Positions 1-15,100 are shown, numbered from the stretch's first letter. The stretch: 64,000 nt of DNA from Owenia fusiformis (GCA_903813345.2 CAIIXF020000008.1:6147341-6211340), one strand, 5' to 3'. Notes: generated by a model not told the origin, from the letters alone. Numbers and translations are program-made.

Positions 1-152
1 GTTAATGTTACTGAAATATTGACCATTGCCACTTACTCATCTGAAAGAAATGCATAATACATGTACTGTACATGTGAGCTAAGAGAATTGCCAAAAGGCA
101 TTTTCCATACAGGCCAGATTTTTTGATATTTTTTTTTATTTGATTCTTTCAG

Positions 153-3100
153 AATGACAAAATCCCACCATTACTGAAAGAACAGAAGCAATTAAAAGGA
201 GAGTTTGTTCCATATTTCTTGAATTATTTACGAGACCAGAGTCTTCATCTCTTACAAAACAGCAAATCAACAACAGTCACCCCAGCAAAGACTCCAGTCG
301 GGAAGAGATTAAAAGAAGTCCCAAGACAAAGTACACCAATACAAAACCAAGGACGTGGAAAGCAACTTTTCCCAAACACAAATCAACATGACATTTCATC
401 ATCTTCTATTGATTCGCCTAATTTATATGGAAGCTCATCTAAAGGCAATGGCCGACATAACAATAAACAAACTCACACAAATGATGGCCAGAATAAACCC
501 GATGGGTCATTCAAATATGAACAGCGATCCAGACAGCGGTCGTCCCTTGGTGAGTTCTTTAGAACACCAGAAATTGAGCGTAGAAAGAAAAAATCTCCTA
601 GTCCAAATAACCAGAATTTCAAGGATGATGATTCACCTGTGTTAAACAATCGTAGATCTACTGGTAAAGGCAGTGGTCCTACAAAATCTCCATGTGCAAC
701 AGTACCTCCACCTGTGTTCAACCTGACTATGGAAGAGTTCCCATCTCTGGGTGGAGGAAAGTCAAATGATGCCAGGTAAGAGACCAAATACGTTATTTGT
801 AATTTGTTTAATTTTCATTGAAATCAAACACTACATAACTCTGATTGTTTCAGAATATGCATTACAATTGAATGTCAATGTATACTTATTGATCACCACT
901 CATATGTTCAATCATTGCACATATTCTATGCATACTTCAAGATTTAATAATTCCTCATCTCTTAATGATATTTGCAGTTTAGTCGTTTTTATCTCTTATA
1001 TATTATGGTCTCAATTTACATGTTTACCTTGACTCTATATTTATTGCTTTAAAATTGTAAAACCTTTTGACTTCTACAAAAACATGTGTCACCCATATAT
1101 TCTTTTTCAGTATTCAAGCTCAGATGGGACCATTGAGCCCAGTAGATGAAGAGACGAGTGGGGCAAGCACTACATCTACCACACAGAGCTCTTGCAATAA
1201 CATTAACCCAGCCAACACTCTCAATATAAAACCTAAACACAATGGAATTAAAGATAACACTGAAAACGAAGTACCTAGTTGTAAAACAAAGGATTGGGAC
1301 TCAAACCAGCGTCTTATATCACCAGGGGGAACTTTCCTACAAGGAAAGAAATCAAATGACTATGTGTATACTTTAACTGGAGATATTCAAAAACTATCAC
1401 CAAAATCGCCGAATAAGAACAAGAAGGGTAAAAATAAGAGAGCAAAGTCTCCGTTAGTTTCAGTACTGGACACAAAACCTCAACCAACGAGTGCTGTAAT
1501 AAAACGACTGAGTCTTAATAAACCGTCATTACCTGACGAATCTAAATCTGACACGTATAGTACAGTTAACCAGAAACCAACAAAGAAGTCGGACAAACCA
1601 AAACGAATGGCTTTTACTACTTTAGAAAAATATGAACCAAATACAGAACCAACCAATACAAAATCAGACTCCAAAAGAATTGGCTTCACAACCATTGAAA
1701 AGTATGAAACCCAGAATACTGGCAAGTCAAGTGAATTTTCCAAAAGGCGAATTATTCCTACAATGATTGAGCCTCCGAGTGATAAAAATGCTTCTAAATC
1801 TCAATTAATTGGTGGATTATCATCATCATCAAATACAGGTTCGGCCAAGTTTGTTTGTGCTACAGAGAAGACTAGTGGAGTTGAGGGGGATATAGAGGCT
1901 GAGAGAGAGCTCCTCAGGTAGTTAAAATCATTCTTGCGTGCAGAAACATTTTTTACTTTCCCTTGTGTACTGTTAAATCTAAAAATATTGACATACCTGA
2001 ACTCCAGCCGATAAATACAAATGTTTGTTGATATCCCATTGATATAAAGTTGGCTTTGATAATTCTGGGACCATTCATTTCCATCTCTTTACACATTGGG
2101 CATTTTATATGGAACTCATCATAAATGCTATGGCTGTGTAACTGAATTGAAAAACTGCTGAGAGCTACTCAGGTAAAAATCATTCTTAGCATTTATATCA
2201 TCCTCCTAAGCAGGTGTCCAGAATCCGTACCTCCTTCTTCCCCCTGCTATAAGCAGTTAGCATTTCCCCGATTAAGAACTCGCAATTTGATTGGCTGTCG
2301 CAACACTGCGACAGCAATCATGTATACGTCATCGGCGCATAATTAGATCACGTGATTCAGTTTAATCGGGTGCGTCCAACTTGGTTATAGCAGGGGGTAA
2401 AAAGAAAGAAGATATTCTGGATTTTGAAGCCCTGTCATTGGAGGATGCATTTATATGGAATTCATTATGAATGCTCATTATGTTAGTTGTGTAACAGAAT
2501 TGAAAAAACTGCATATATGTGTATATATATGATTTAAGAAAATCGTTTTCAATTTTCAGACAAGAAAGAACCAGACGAGAAAGTGAAAGTGGAGGTCCAC
2601 TTCCAACTCCAACAAAAACCCCAACAAAAGGACAGCTTGATCGACTCTTTAGTGTGGATGTTGTAAAAGCAGACCATGAGGAAGTGACATCTAAAAAGGA
2701 ACTTGATATTCTTGTGGAAGTCTACTGTGGTTGTATAAACAGTAAGTACTTATTCTTTCAATGTTGTCATAGTTTTTACAAAACACACAAATGAGAAAAT
2801 GTAATATTTGACTGAATCATAAGTTGCAAGTTTAAACGTAGGAGTGGAAATGGAAAAATATTTTTAAAATCCTTTCTTTTTTGCCCTTTTTTCTGAAAAT
2901 TTTAACCCACTTGATTTAATTGAACCCATGTTTCAAAATTCAAGGTCTACTTTTACGATAAATTGGCCTGTTTTTGAAAGTATAACCTATTTTGATGCCC
3001 AAAATTGCCCCCTCTAGATCAGCAAATAAATCTCCTATTGCTCCTTTATGTTTGGCCATTCCTCATGTGTAACTATACACACAGTTTAGTTTGAATTGTG

Positions 3101-6100
3101 CTGATGGGTTGCACTGTACATAAACTCACATCGGCTGACTAAACTAAATAAAAATGCCCCAAAAGCTTTAATTATTGAAATTGGTACCTGTCTAAAAGAA
3201 ATGATTTACAGCTTAAAGTGATACTCTTTTTTTCAGATCATTTGGTGCCAAACCTGACTGTAGAGCTTTATTTTGTGATTCAACTGTTGACAGCAAGACA
3301 TGGGGAGATGGAACTGAGTATAGATAGCATGGCAGGTAATGGTTAACATTCTTAATGTATTCAATGTTCTACCCAGAAGTAATCTCTAACGTTGCCCAAA
3401 ATCACATTTTATAATGATTTCCATAATGTTCAAAAGAGTGGACATAATTATTATGTCACCACCAAAAAGTGGCGACATATTGTTATGGTCTTCGTTTACA
3501 GTGGTTGGTGATCAGCGGTTGGCGTCTGTAACACTTCCAATAACTTAACAAATACTGTTTAGATTGACTTCAGTTTATGTCAAAATCATCTATAAGTTTT
3601 CAGAAGTTCAAATCTGACTTTATATTTAAGATTTGACCTTCGGTGGCCTTTTCAAGGTCAAAAAAGGTCAAAAAGGTCTTTTTTCAATTTGCTTAAATTG
3701 ACCAATTTTTTTTTCAAATCATCTACAAATTATCAGAAGTTCAAATCTGACTTTAGATTTGAGATTTGATCTTCATTGAAGTTCAAAAAAAAGTCAGAAG
3801 GTCTTTTTTAAACTTGCTTCAAATTGACCAATTTTTTTTCAAAATCATCTAGAAGTTCTCAAAAGATTTGACCTTCAATGACATTCTCAAGGCCAAAAAA
3901 TTATTTGACCTTCTCGAGGTGCGGGCGGGCGGGCGGGCGGCACATAAACAATCTTGTCATCAAATTTCCAGGATAACTGCTTACCTATTCAACTTGAAAT
4001 TTTTACAGATGCAGGAGCAGACTAGTACCATTTTGAATTTTTCAATTTGGCGGCCATTTTGAATTTTTCAACTTGCTCCAAATTGACCAAATTTTTTTTT
4101 AAAAACATCTACAAGTTCTCAGAAGTTCAAATCTGACCTTAGATTTGAGATTTGACCTTTCATTCACCTTCAGTGACCTTGAAAAGGTCAAAAAAGTTGA
4201 TTTTCTAAATTGATATTTTGGATTTAAATTTAGGTCAGCTTAATTACAAAACACCTACTGAGGTCTGAAAAAGTGAAATTTTCAAGGTCGAAGGTCAAGG
4301 TAATTAAACTAGGTCACAGATTTCACCTTTCATTCACCTTCAGTAACCTTGAAAAGGTCAAAAAACTTGATTTTCTAAATTGATATTTGAAATTTTCAAG
4401 GTCAAGGTCATTAAACTAGGTCACAAATGATGTTATCCAAGTTTCTCAAAGTTTGAGACTACAAATCAATTCTTGTCATCAAAATTCCAAGAAAACCGCT
4501 AACCTGTTCAACTTGAAATTTTTACACATGCAATAGCAGACTAGTGCCATTAGGTTTAGGGCATGCTTGGTAAACTACATGGTGGCCATTTTGAATTTTT
4601 CAACAAATCTTGTCATCAAAATTCCAGGAAAACCACTTATCCGTTCAACTGGAAATTTTTACAGATGCAAGAGCAGACTATTGCCAAGATCTGATTAGGT
4701 TTTGGGTATGCTGGCTGAATTACATGGTGGCCATTTTGAATTTTTCAATTTGGCGGCCATTTTGAATTTTTCAACTTGCTCCAATTGACCAAATTTTTTT
4801 TAAAAACATGTACAAGTTCTCAGAAGTTCAAATCTGACCTTAGATTTCAGATTTGACCTTTCGTTCACCTTCAGTGACCTTGAAAAGGTCAAAAAAGTTG
4901 ATTTTCTAAATTGATATTTTGGATTTAAATTTAGGTCAGCTTAATTACAAAACACCTACTGAGGTCTGAAAAAGTGAAATTTTCAAGGTCGAAGGTCATC
5001 AAATTAGGTCACAAACAATGTTATCTAAATTTTTCCAAAGTTCAAGACTACAAATAAATTCTTGTCATCAAAATTGCAGAAAAACTGCTAACCTTGTCAA
5101 CTTGAAATGTTTACAGATGCAAGAGCAGACCAGTGCCAAGGTCTGATTTGGTTTTGGCCATGCTGGGTAAATTGCATGGTCGCCAGTTTGCTCTTCAAAG
5201 TGCGATATTTATCACTGTGTGTCTTGTTTTTTTCAAAATCATGCACAATTTCTCAGAAATTCAAATCTGACTTAAGATTGAACTAATAGTATTGTGAGCA
5301 ACTACAAGTTAGGTGGTGACATTTTCTCATGTTAATGCCTTGTTGTAAAATGTGTCTTACAAACTAAAAAGTATAAGTTGTCTACATCTAAAGTGTTGTA
5401 AATGGAAATAAGATTTTCATTTGAATTGTTATGCATTTTCTAGTGTTTATATGTATCTTCTCATTATAGATATAGATGAGGTTAATTACCTGGGGTCTGT
5501 CCACAATGCTGTCTACTTTGCTGTTGCAGTCCTTGAGAGACAGGAGAGGTAAAGCCTCAGTCAATCTGCTCTATGACGGGCATGTGGCGGCTGTAGCTTC
5601 AAAAATTGATATAGAAAATTGACATTGTACTGCTTATCCCTATATTTTATGCTTCATATTTCTCTTGATTTTGGGAAGCTATGGCTGCCATACAGTTGCC
5701 GTAGATCAAATGTGACCGAGGTGATAATCCAATCAAACTTTTGATTGTAAAATATATGCATATTATCATCGGTGTTTCCACGTAGGGTTTTACAGTATTT
5801 GGGAGAAATATTGGAATCAGAATTTAACTCGATTTTAGCGTGATGTACATTTTTTTTTATTTCATGAATTTTTAATACATGGCAGATATATCAATTTGAG
5901 TTGTATTTAAGTGTTATGATGAAAAAAGAAGTTTGATGATTTTATATCAAATCTTCCAATAGAGTGACATAATAACCCCTTTAATGGTCATTATTTGTCT
6001 TTTTAGATTTCTGTCTCTCATGGATAGAGGTACTTTGCGTTTATTAGCAGATAATCCCAGAGTTACTGAGTTCTCCCAAGACCTGCAGAATAAACTCACT

Positions 6101-9100
6101 GTGTTTTATAGCAACACAAAAGCAGAAGTAAGTATTTTTGATTTTGTGAAAATATCAGTATTATGTATATCCGACTGTTAAATGATCCCCTGGGAGTTAT
6201 ATTAGGTCAAGTTCCTTTATCTTGGATTTAAGAAAAATATAGGAGAGACCTCATTTTTTTTTTACATAGCTGTGTTCTCATAACAATGTATCTCCTTATT
6301 GGCGATGTTTTCTCATCAGTACTATACTATTTTTACAGGTGAGCCAGAATGTGTTTGCATCACCAGTTGCTGCCGTGTCCTTCCAGGTAGAAACAGACAA
6401 CAGGAAGAATTTCCCCTCAGATAAATCATTCCACACATTTAAGAAGCAAAGGTAGGGCCAATCATAGTTGTTTAAAAGGCAAGGCTGTAACCAGGCATAA
6501 CATAGGCACAGACATTTATGTCAAAGAATTCTTCATATTTTATTTCTTATACTTCTACATGTTCTGTTTACATTTGTATGACAGTTTCTTTGCGTTAATA
6601 CACGCCATCAGCTCGCACTACTTCCTCTATCCAATTAAGGTATGCATTGACTTTGATGAACACACTAGGCTCCTCTCCACATACGCCACCCCTAGACACA
6701 ACCCCCATCTGAACATAAGTGTCATCCTCCTCGTCATAGCACACCAGGGGACTGCCTGAATCACCCTACATATAACAGGGATAAGTGAGAGATGTTTTGA
6801 CAGAAAATGGGGCACATTTTAAAGGTCAAATTTTAGCAATATATAGGTTAGTGTTTTGTCCCGGAGTCCATCCCTATCTCAAAAAAAACAAAGTTACCTC
6901 ATATAAAATTACGACAATGAATGTGTTTCACTTTTCTTACATGACATACTCCAATGACTGTATCCTCTGCATGCACACAGATTTCACTCTCAGCTATCGT
7001 AATGTTATGTAGTCCACCAAGTATGCTAGTGTTGCATTCCTCAGGGTCGACAATAGGGAGTCTCACATGTTTAACCACATCAGATAGACTGCCATCTTTA
7101 GATGAAGAATAACAAGTTTATGTTGTTTTGATGATTTGCGATCACCGGATGGATTCTATCTTGTAGTGATGTCACAATTAGGCCACACTTCTAAAGCTAC
7201 ACTGCTAAAGCTGTTTGATTGTGAGAAATTATCATCTGTATTTCGTACTTTATTAATTATTTCTCACGAAAGTATTCGATTTGACTAGATTAACATTCAT
7301 TCTAAGCAAATGCCAAGTCTAAGATCTTACAGACATAATTTAGATAGCGGTTAAGCATCCCCCGATTTTGAAAAAATGGGGGGCTCTTATGGGCATCAAT
7401 GTTTATTATGAATTTCCAAAAACAAAATACTTGAATTTTGATCGCAAAAGGTCAATTGTACAGAATATCCTCTATGAACTTTTGAAATCTGTGTGCACTA
7501 AACATCCATTATCTTTGAATATCATTGAATTTTTATGTCACTACCAGAAGTAATGACATATTATTACAGTCACTAAATTGTTTGTGGATGGCAGTTGGTG
7601 GCTGGTATATTTATTATCCCACCGAACGAAGTTCGAGGGGGATATAGAGAAGCTGTCCGTCCTTCCGTTTGTCTGTCCGTCCGTCCGGGCGATAACTCCA
7701 ATACCGGTTGACGGATTTGGTTAAAATTTTATAGGCTTATGCCTTATGAGTGTAGGACCTCTGCTCGAGAAGGAATTTTCAATATGGCCACTCAATTCAA
7801 AATGGCTGCCGTTTTTCGTAAAAAATGTAATTGTTGATAACTCAAATACAAGTTGACGGATTTGGTTCAAATTTTATATGCTGATGCCTAGGGACAAAGG
7901 AATTTCGCACAAAAGGGATTTTCAAGATGGCCGCTTGATTTCAAAATGGCGGCCATTTTTCGTAAAAATATGTAATCTTTGATAACTCAAATACCAGTGA
8001 ACGGATTTGGTCCAAATTTTATATGATGATGCTTAGGGACACAGTAGGTATGTTCGACAAAAAAATTTCAAGATGACCGCTTAATTTCAAAATGGTGGCA
8101 ATTTTTTGTAAAAAAATGCAATCTTTGATAACTCAAATACCAGTTAACAGATTTGGTTGAAGTTTTATATGATTATGCCTAGGGACACAGTAGCTCTGTT
8201 CAAGAAATAATTTTCAAGATGGCGGCTGAATTTCAAGATGGCGGCCAATTTTTGTAAAAAACGTAATCTTTGATAACTCATATACCAGTGAACGGATTTG
8301 GTTCAAATTTTTTATGATAATGCCTAGTTCACAATGGTATAAACTAACTTTGTGCCAAATTTCATGCTTCTATCACAAAGTGCACAAACATTTCAACATT
8401 TACACTAGCTATAATAAGCATAATATGTTTTGTTCGGTGGGATTTGCTACTCCGTGGAGTTGCTGTTTTTCTAGTTGAAAATATCTCATACTATATCCTG
8501 CCACTTCGTTTTTGTAATAACAGCATCCCTAATTTGTTCAAGCTAGAGTTGTTGCACTTACTATACATGTAATCCTTTGTCCGGCCCCATCCTGCCACCA
8601 TACAATGTCTCCCTGGTTGGATTTTGTTCAGGTCTTCCTCATCAGGCAAGCATACAACATTGACATTCTCATTAAGCACAGCTGGTTCACTTAGCTTCAC
8701 CAATGCTATGTCAGATAAAACAGTGTCTGAAATTACAATAAATATAATAAGTAAAGTATTGGAAATGAATACCTGTTACACATACTGTACAGTTATGCTT
8801 CGACAACTGTTTATTGTTGAAAGACAAAACTGAAAAAAACATACTTAGCTAAAAATCAATCCACAGACCAAGGCCAAAATTATATGTGACTGAGGAGTTC
8901 AGCATAAGCACTCACACTGCTATTGGCATGGGTTAGATTTTCAGTGTGGGAACCGCTCTGTCAGGGCACAGCCTAGAAAGCAGAGTATTCCCTTCTCCTG
9001 CGAATTTTCATGAATCTCCCTTTACTTCTAAAATTCTATTTGATATTTTAAGTTTGTTTATTTCTATACCTCCTTATGTTTAATAGATTTTTTTCAGTTT

Positions 9101-12100
9101 ACTCATACTTTGAACTAATTATTGTACCTAATACTGAAATCTCTGTTAAAACAGGATTTTTATCACAAAATCAGCAGTTCCATGCTCTTTCATTTCAGTG
9201 GGAGATTAACAAGATGATTTATAAAACATACCATTCTCCCAAAACCATTCTGGGTGTTTATATATCCTCTCGACTGGTACATCAATATGTGGAGCTGTGT
9301 CATCTAACATGTTGTGTTCCCCGAGTCTCATCATCCACTGTTTAGTGTCATTATTAACATCACTACCAACACAAGAATATGAGTTAAATATGTATATTTT
9401 AGTAAAAGTCAAAGTTTTTTTTAGTCAAGGTCAAGTTAGTTTTCTAAAAACACATTTTTCCTGTTTTTACAGGGTGTTCAAAAAAAACGCAACCCAAAGA
9501 AATCGCTATATCTTGAGAAATACTGGTTCAATTATGTTCATATTTTCAGGAAATAAAGAAGAGATTGTGTATGTATAGCTCCTGTAAATGGTTAGTTGTA
9601 AAACATGATGCCTTGGACACATGCTCAAAAGACAGTTGTACTAGGAAAATACGAAAAACGCAGTCAGGGGTGACTGCAACCGGAAAAAAACTAAATAACT
9701 TCCTAACTATAGTGTTTAGGCTCTTCAAATTTGGCACAAATCATCTTCAATTACTGAATGGTAAATCTGTAAAGTGAAATCAAAATCACTTCAGGGACTT
9801 TACAGTCATGGTCAAAATGCTTTCAAATCGCAGTCAAACGCCCTGGTTCAGGGAGACTTAAGAAGGCATTTTGACCATGACTATAAAGTCCCTGCAGTGA
9901 TATTGATGAAACTCATCAGATTCACCACACATTGAATGAAGATAATTTGTGCCAAATCTGAAGTGCCAAAACACTGTGGTTAGAAAGTTATTTGGTTTTA
10001 CTGCTGTGGCAGTCACCTCTGACTGCGTTTTCATATTTTCCTAGTACAACTGTCATTTGAGCAGGTGTCCAAGGCATCATGTTTTACAACTTACTGACAA
10101 CAGGAGCTATACATACATAGCCTTTTCTTTCTTTTCCTGAAAAAATGAATATAATTGAATTAGTATTTTCCAAGATAAAGTGATTTTTCATTAACGTTTT
10201 TCGTATTTTGCTAGTATAACTGTCTTTTGAGCAAGTGTCCAAGACATCATGATTTACAACTAACTAACAGCAGGGGATATACATACACAGTCTCTTCTTT
10301 CTTTCCTGAAAATTTGAACATAATTGGATTAGTATTTTCCAAGATATTGCGATTTCTTTGGGTTGCGTTTTTTTTTGAACACCCTGTATTATTGGGAATG
10401 TTGTGTTGAGATATGTTCAGAATGAACCAGAGAGGGTCTAAATTTGAAAAATTCCTGGGGGCTTGCCCCCAATCCCCTAGATTGCACTTCGCGTGCGGTG
10501 CTCTTCACGCATGACCCATCCAGACCCAAAAGTCGCCCCCTCCCTTGGCAAATCCTTCCGACGCCCCTGGCTACTGTTCAATACTATTACTTACATGCAA
10601 TGGGCTGCAGTGAGAACCCATTGTGGATGTATCAGTGAGCCTCCACACAAAAATTCATATGACATGTTTGAACAGTTACCGATACAACTGGCATTAAGAA
10701 TATCATAAGGTAAAGGGGTAAATCTCATGTTCACCAGCCATGGCCATTCGCCAAGTTGCGAAACCTCTCCACCTACTATCCTCTTTTGACGGTCTCCAGA
10801 ATTCCTCATGCCACAGTGAGAAGGAATAGCTAAATGAAAAATATTAAAGTGATTAGGAAAATACATTAGACGTATTTCTTTGTTCCTGTCCATATACACA
10901 AAACTATCATACCTTGATATTAAACCAACCGGGAAATCTCTAAAAATGTCTTGCATAAACAGAATCATTGAGAAATCCCTTAAACTTAAAGCATACAAAT
11001 TAGTAATGATTAGTTAAACATACGCTGTAGTTTCACTTCGCTTGTTTCCTCACTACTTTCTGCTTCTATTTCAGTTCCATTGCCACCTTTAAATTGGTGT
11101 ATTGCATTCTCAATGCTATTCTGTTTTGGCTGGAATATAAAGAGAATAAAAGCATTATCCAAACTTTAACATTTTGTACCAAAAGTTCACTTTATTATAG
11201 ATAAACCAGATATGCAAAGATAAGGAAACTCACAAAATTTTCATAATATGGCACTCAATCCTAATTCTATTTGACCTATTATGGTCAAAATATTGCAATA
11301 TTTCACTGAATAGATCAAATACCATTGGATTTTCTTCATACTAAAGGAAAATGAATCATAGCTAATTAAATTGTGATGTTATAGGGATATCTAATATTCC
11401 TACCTTTGCCTTGACTGCAATAACCAGGATATACAGTGAAACAACTGACTTGATATACATTATCTGGAAAATATATATACGAGGGGTGATCCAAAAGTCT
11501 TGGACGCCCTGCTCTAATTTTGTTGGTTTTTGATAAAATTACTTTAAACTTTCCAATAATAAAGACCAACAACCTAACTACTTTGTGTATTTATTTCATG
11601 GAGAAATGATATGTTTTATGTAGTTTTCTAGACAGTTTTTAATATGGGGACCCTGCCACCCGGAACGGTATTCACACATGACAACTTTCAGCCTTAAATG
11701 TTGCAGCCATTTGACTTGTTTCGCAAGTCTTGACCACTGTCTTTCTTTGAATTGTGAATGTTAAATCATGTTAGTTTACTTCCTTTCTTACTAGGCAACC
11801 AACTAATTGTGTTTTAATTAAAATGTCCCATATGACAATGATCATATCTGTCACATTCTAAGAAAATGACAAGACAAGCAACCCTCATTCTGGTATCATT
11901 TTTGCTCCAAAATGGCTGCTGAAATGCAGAACATGAAAGAAATCAAAGTGGAACAAAGAATACTACAATATATTTTCACTATTATTGACCTTTAGCAGCT
12001 ACCATATGCACAATACAGTCTAGATATGGCTCCATGTGATTTTCTTCCTTTTCTCGAAGTTGAAAGGAGGGTTGAAAGAAAATGTTTTTTTACTCATTGG

Positions 12101-15100
12101 ATGAGGCTTAGAGTGGCACTCCAGCAGCATTTGTATCACATAAGCAATGGCGGTTTCATAAATGTCTTCCATTCATTGGTAAAGCGGTATGAAAAATGGG
12201 TTCAAATTCGTGGAAAATATGTTGAAAAGTAGGTCTTAATATGTGAAGATGATGATAGCAGATGACAGTCAGATTGAAAATCGGAAATTCTCTCATATAA
12301 TGACTGGTTGTGCACCCGCACCTAAAGTATTTGCCATATTATAACAGTTGTGACGTGATTTGCTATATTTAAATACCGTTCCGGGTGGCAGGGACCCAGT
12401 GTTAAAAAATCTTTACCTAAAAGCTAAAATATATTATTTTCTGTTAAAACTTATACACAAAGTTGTTAAGATGTTGATCTTTATTATCTGAAAGTTTCGT
12501 GCAATTATATTAGAAAATAGCAAAGTTAGAGCGGGGCGTCCAAGACTTTTGGATCACCCCTCGTACATGTATGTATTTCTTATTTTTTGTACATATTTAG
12601 AGAACTGCTATATTCTCTACATAATAGAAGTGTAATATGGAGAATTGTTGTTGTTTTTAGAATTGATTTGGCATGGTGTCTAACTTTGTCATAATTAAAC
12701 ACATATTTTAAGCTAAGTTATAAAAATCTGAATAAGCACAAAATACTGTAGAATAGTCAAATGAGAGAGAACATTAGTTGATTTATTTTTATGCTTTTAT
12801 GACACATGTTACTACAGAGCGACAGTTAATTGATGTATATCTTATGACAAAGATTTACGACTTACTTTTTTCAACTGAAGCTCCAGTATGAAGTTTTTAA
12901 GGGTGAATGAATAAAGAACTCCCTGCTTAGTATTATACTCCAAAAATTATGAAATCGATCCATTTATTTCATAAGACTGATTGGTATAATTCAACAAATA
13001 ATTGCTTTTTGAATTATTTATTTGAAGTAAATGATTAAATGGACACGATCATCAGATATAATTGTTTTAATCATTATTAAGTATTGGTATGACACAATAA
13101 TTGTCTTGGTTTTAACATGGGGTAGTTGAAAGACCATGGTTTTAACATGTATAACATTTTGATAGAATATTAAATACTATTTATTTTTATAATAACTAAA
13201 TAATGTCCACATCCAGGAGAAACTCCAGAAAGATTAACGGATTAACAAATGAGGCTTTTGTATTTTTCTCTATAATTGCAAAAAGCTACATGAAATTGAG
13301 ATTTTTTAAATCCTTTAAAAGTATAAATGGTTTGACCAAGTAGATTGAAAGAATATTTGGCCGGAGGGGGGGGGTGAATCCTCTGAACCCTCCTGGCTAC
13401 ATGTCTGCTCGTCCTTTTAAATAATGACTTAAATAATGTTTGCAGGGATACATTCTATGAACTACTACGTGAGTGGGAGGAGAAGCACACGAGTCCTGGG
13501 TGGTCTATAGCAACTGCAATGGCCCCAAGAGTCCAGTCTCTAGTCAATGCAAGCATGGACCTTGTTAATCATATGCATTTTGCCAGATTGTTTCAATCAC
13601 AGCTCATAGCAGTAAGTATAAAATCATTACACCAAAAACTGCAATCTGCAACCATTATTGTAGTGCCATCATAATGATGATTTGATGTCAAAACAGCATC
13701 AAGTTTTGACATTGTGTTTTTGAGCTATAACATTCAGTTTAGGTTCCAAAACAATGTGAAATATATAGCAAATATTTGTGCTTCATATCATCACTAGTGG
13801 ATAAACACCACAAAAAAGTTGATGCTATCACAGCAATTTTCTAGTAACAAATGAGCAAAACACTTTCATCACTGAAATTCAATGTCGTCAATCGACTGCA
13901 TCGAATCAGCTCTAAACTATATGAGCATTGTTCTGGGCTAAATGGGAAGGTCGAATTCATTACACCTAATATTATTATTCCCATTTATAAGATTGGAAAA
14001 ACAACGAAGACTGAAGAACCTATTGATAGTTGAAATCTATAACCTCAGTTTATGGTCATAAAAACCCTAATTTATATGAACCTGCACCTTTATTTATATT
14101 TATTTGTAGACTTGTAAAGATGATTCAGGATTTAAACAACAAGGCGACGATGGAAATATTTCTCTATTGGCTCAGCTGAAGCAGACTAACCCTGAAAAGT
14201 TCAAAAGGTAAATACAGTGTACATGCTGTTTTTAGCTCACATGTGAGCTATTATCACTCACTTTACCATCTGTCTGTCAGTCAGTCTATCAGTCAACAAG
14301 AGTGACATGTTTTAAAACCTCTGTTGATAACGTCCCTGTTTTAAGTAATTTATGTTTTATTATCAAGACAGAAAAAAACCATATGACCCCAGGTTCAAAA
14401 GCTCGCCTATTTTCAGAATGGTTGCCATTTTTGTCATGTCCCAGAAGATTTACTTTTTACTTGCTCACAGTATTTATTACTATACTAGCTCTCAATCATA
14501 CAATAACTGATAAATCTTAATATTTCAGATTACAAGAGAGGTTCATCACCCCATCATCCAGTGGTGGCCCATGTCCCCAACCAAGTTTTTCAGGATCGCA
14601 GGAATTTTTCCGTGATTTTATCCTTACTGCTTGCTGTGCAACATTTAATCAACACCTACTTGATAGCTTGAATGCTAAGATTATTGAGGTGGGTGAAAAA
14701 GAATTAAGATTTTAAATATTGAAATGTAAATGTGAAAAATGTTTATGCTTCATCTAATTTAATATTTGTGCATATTTATGATTTCCTATTATGTAATTCA
14801 GTGATGAATTCGTATTTAGTTTTACAGTTTTCATTTTAGAATAATGTCATGAACAAAAAGCTTTCTGTCACTCTTTGATAAGGTGCTATATTGTGGCTTT
14901 ATTAATTTGGCTGTAGTATTGGTTTTGCTATTGACTCGAATTTGATGAGATCAGGGTGTTATCTAATGTAGCATATTTAATGTGATATGGTTTGTTTACT
15001 GAAGATTCGTACCAGAGCATTTCTGACTTTTTTCCGTGTCTTAATTGAGAACTAGTGAAAAATAATTACAATGTTGGTACACAGCCATGTTATGTATTTG

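Noticed and set aside
14234-14250. AGCTCACATGTGAGCT palindrome as a transcription factor site
   Set aside because: It is the terminal repeat of the 36912-type element, with the same downstream sequence.
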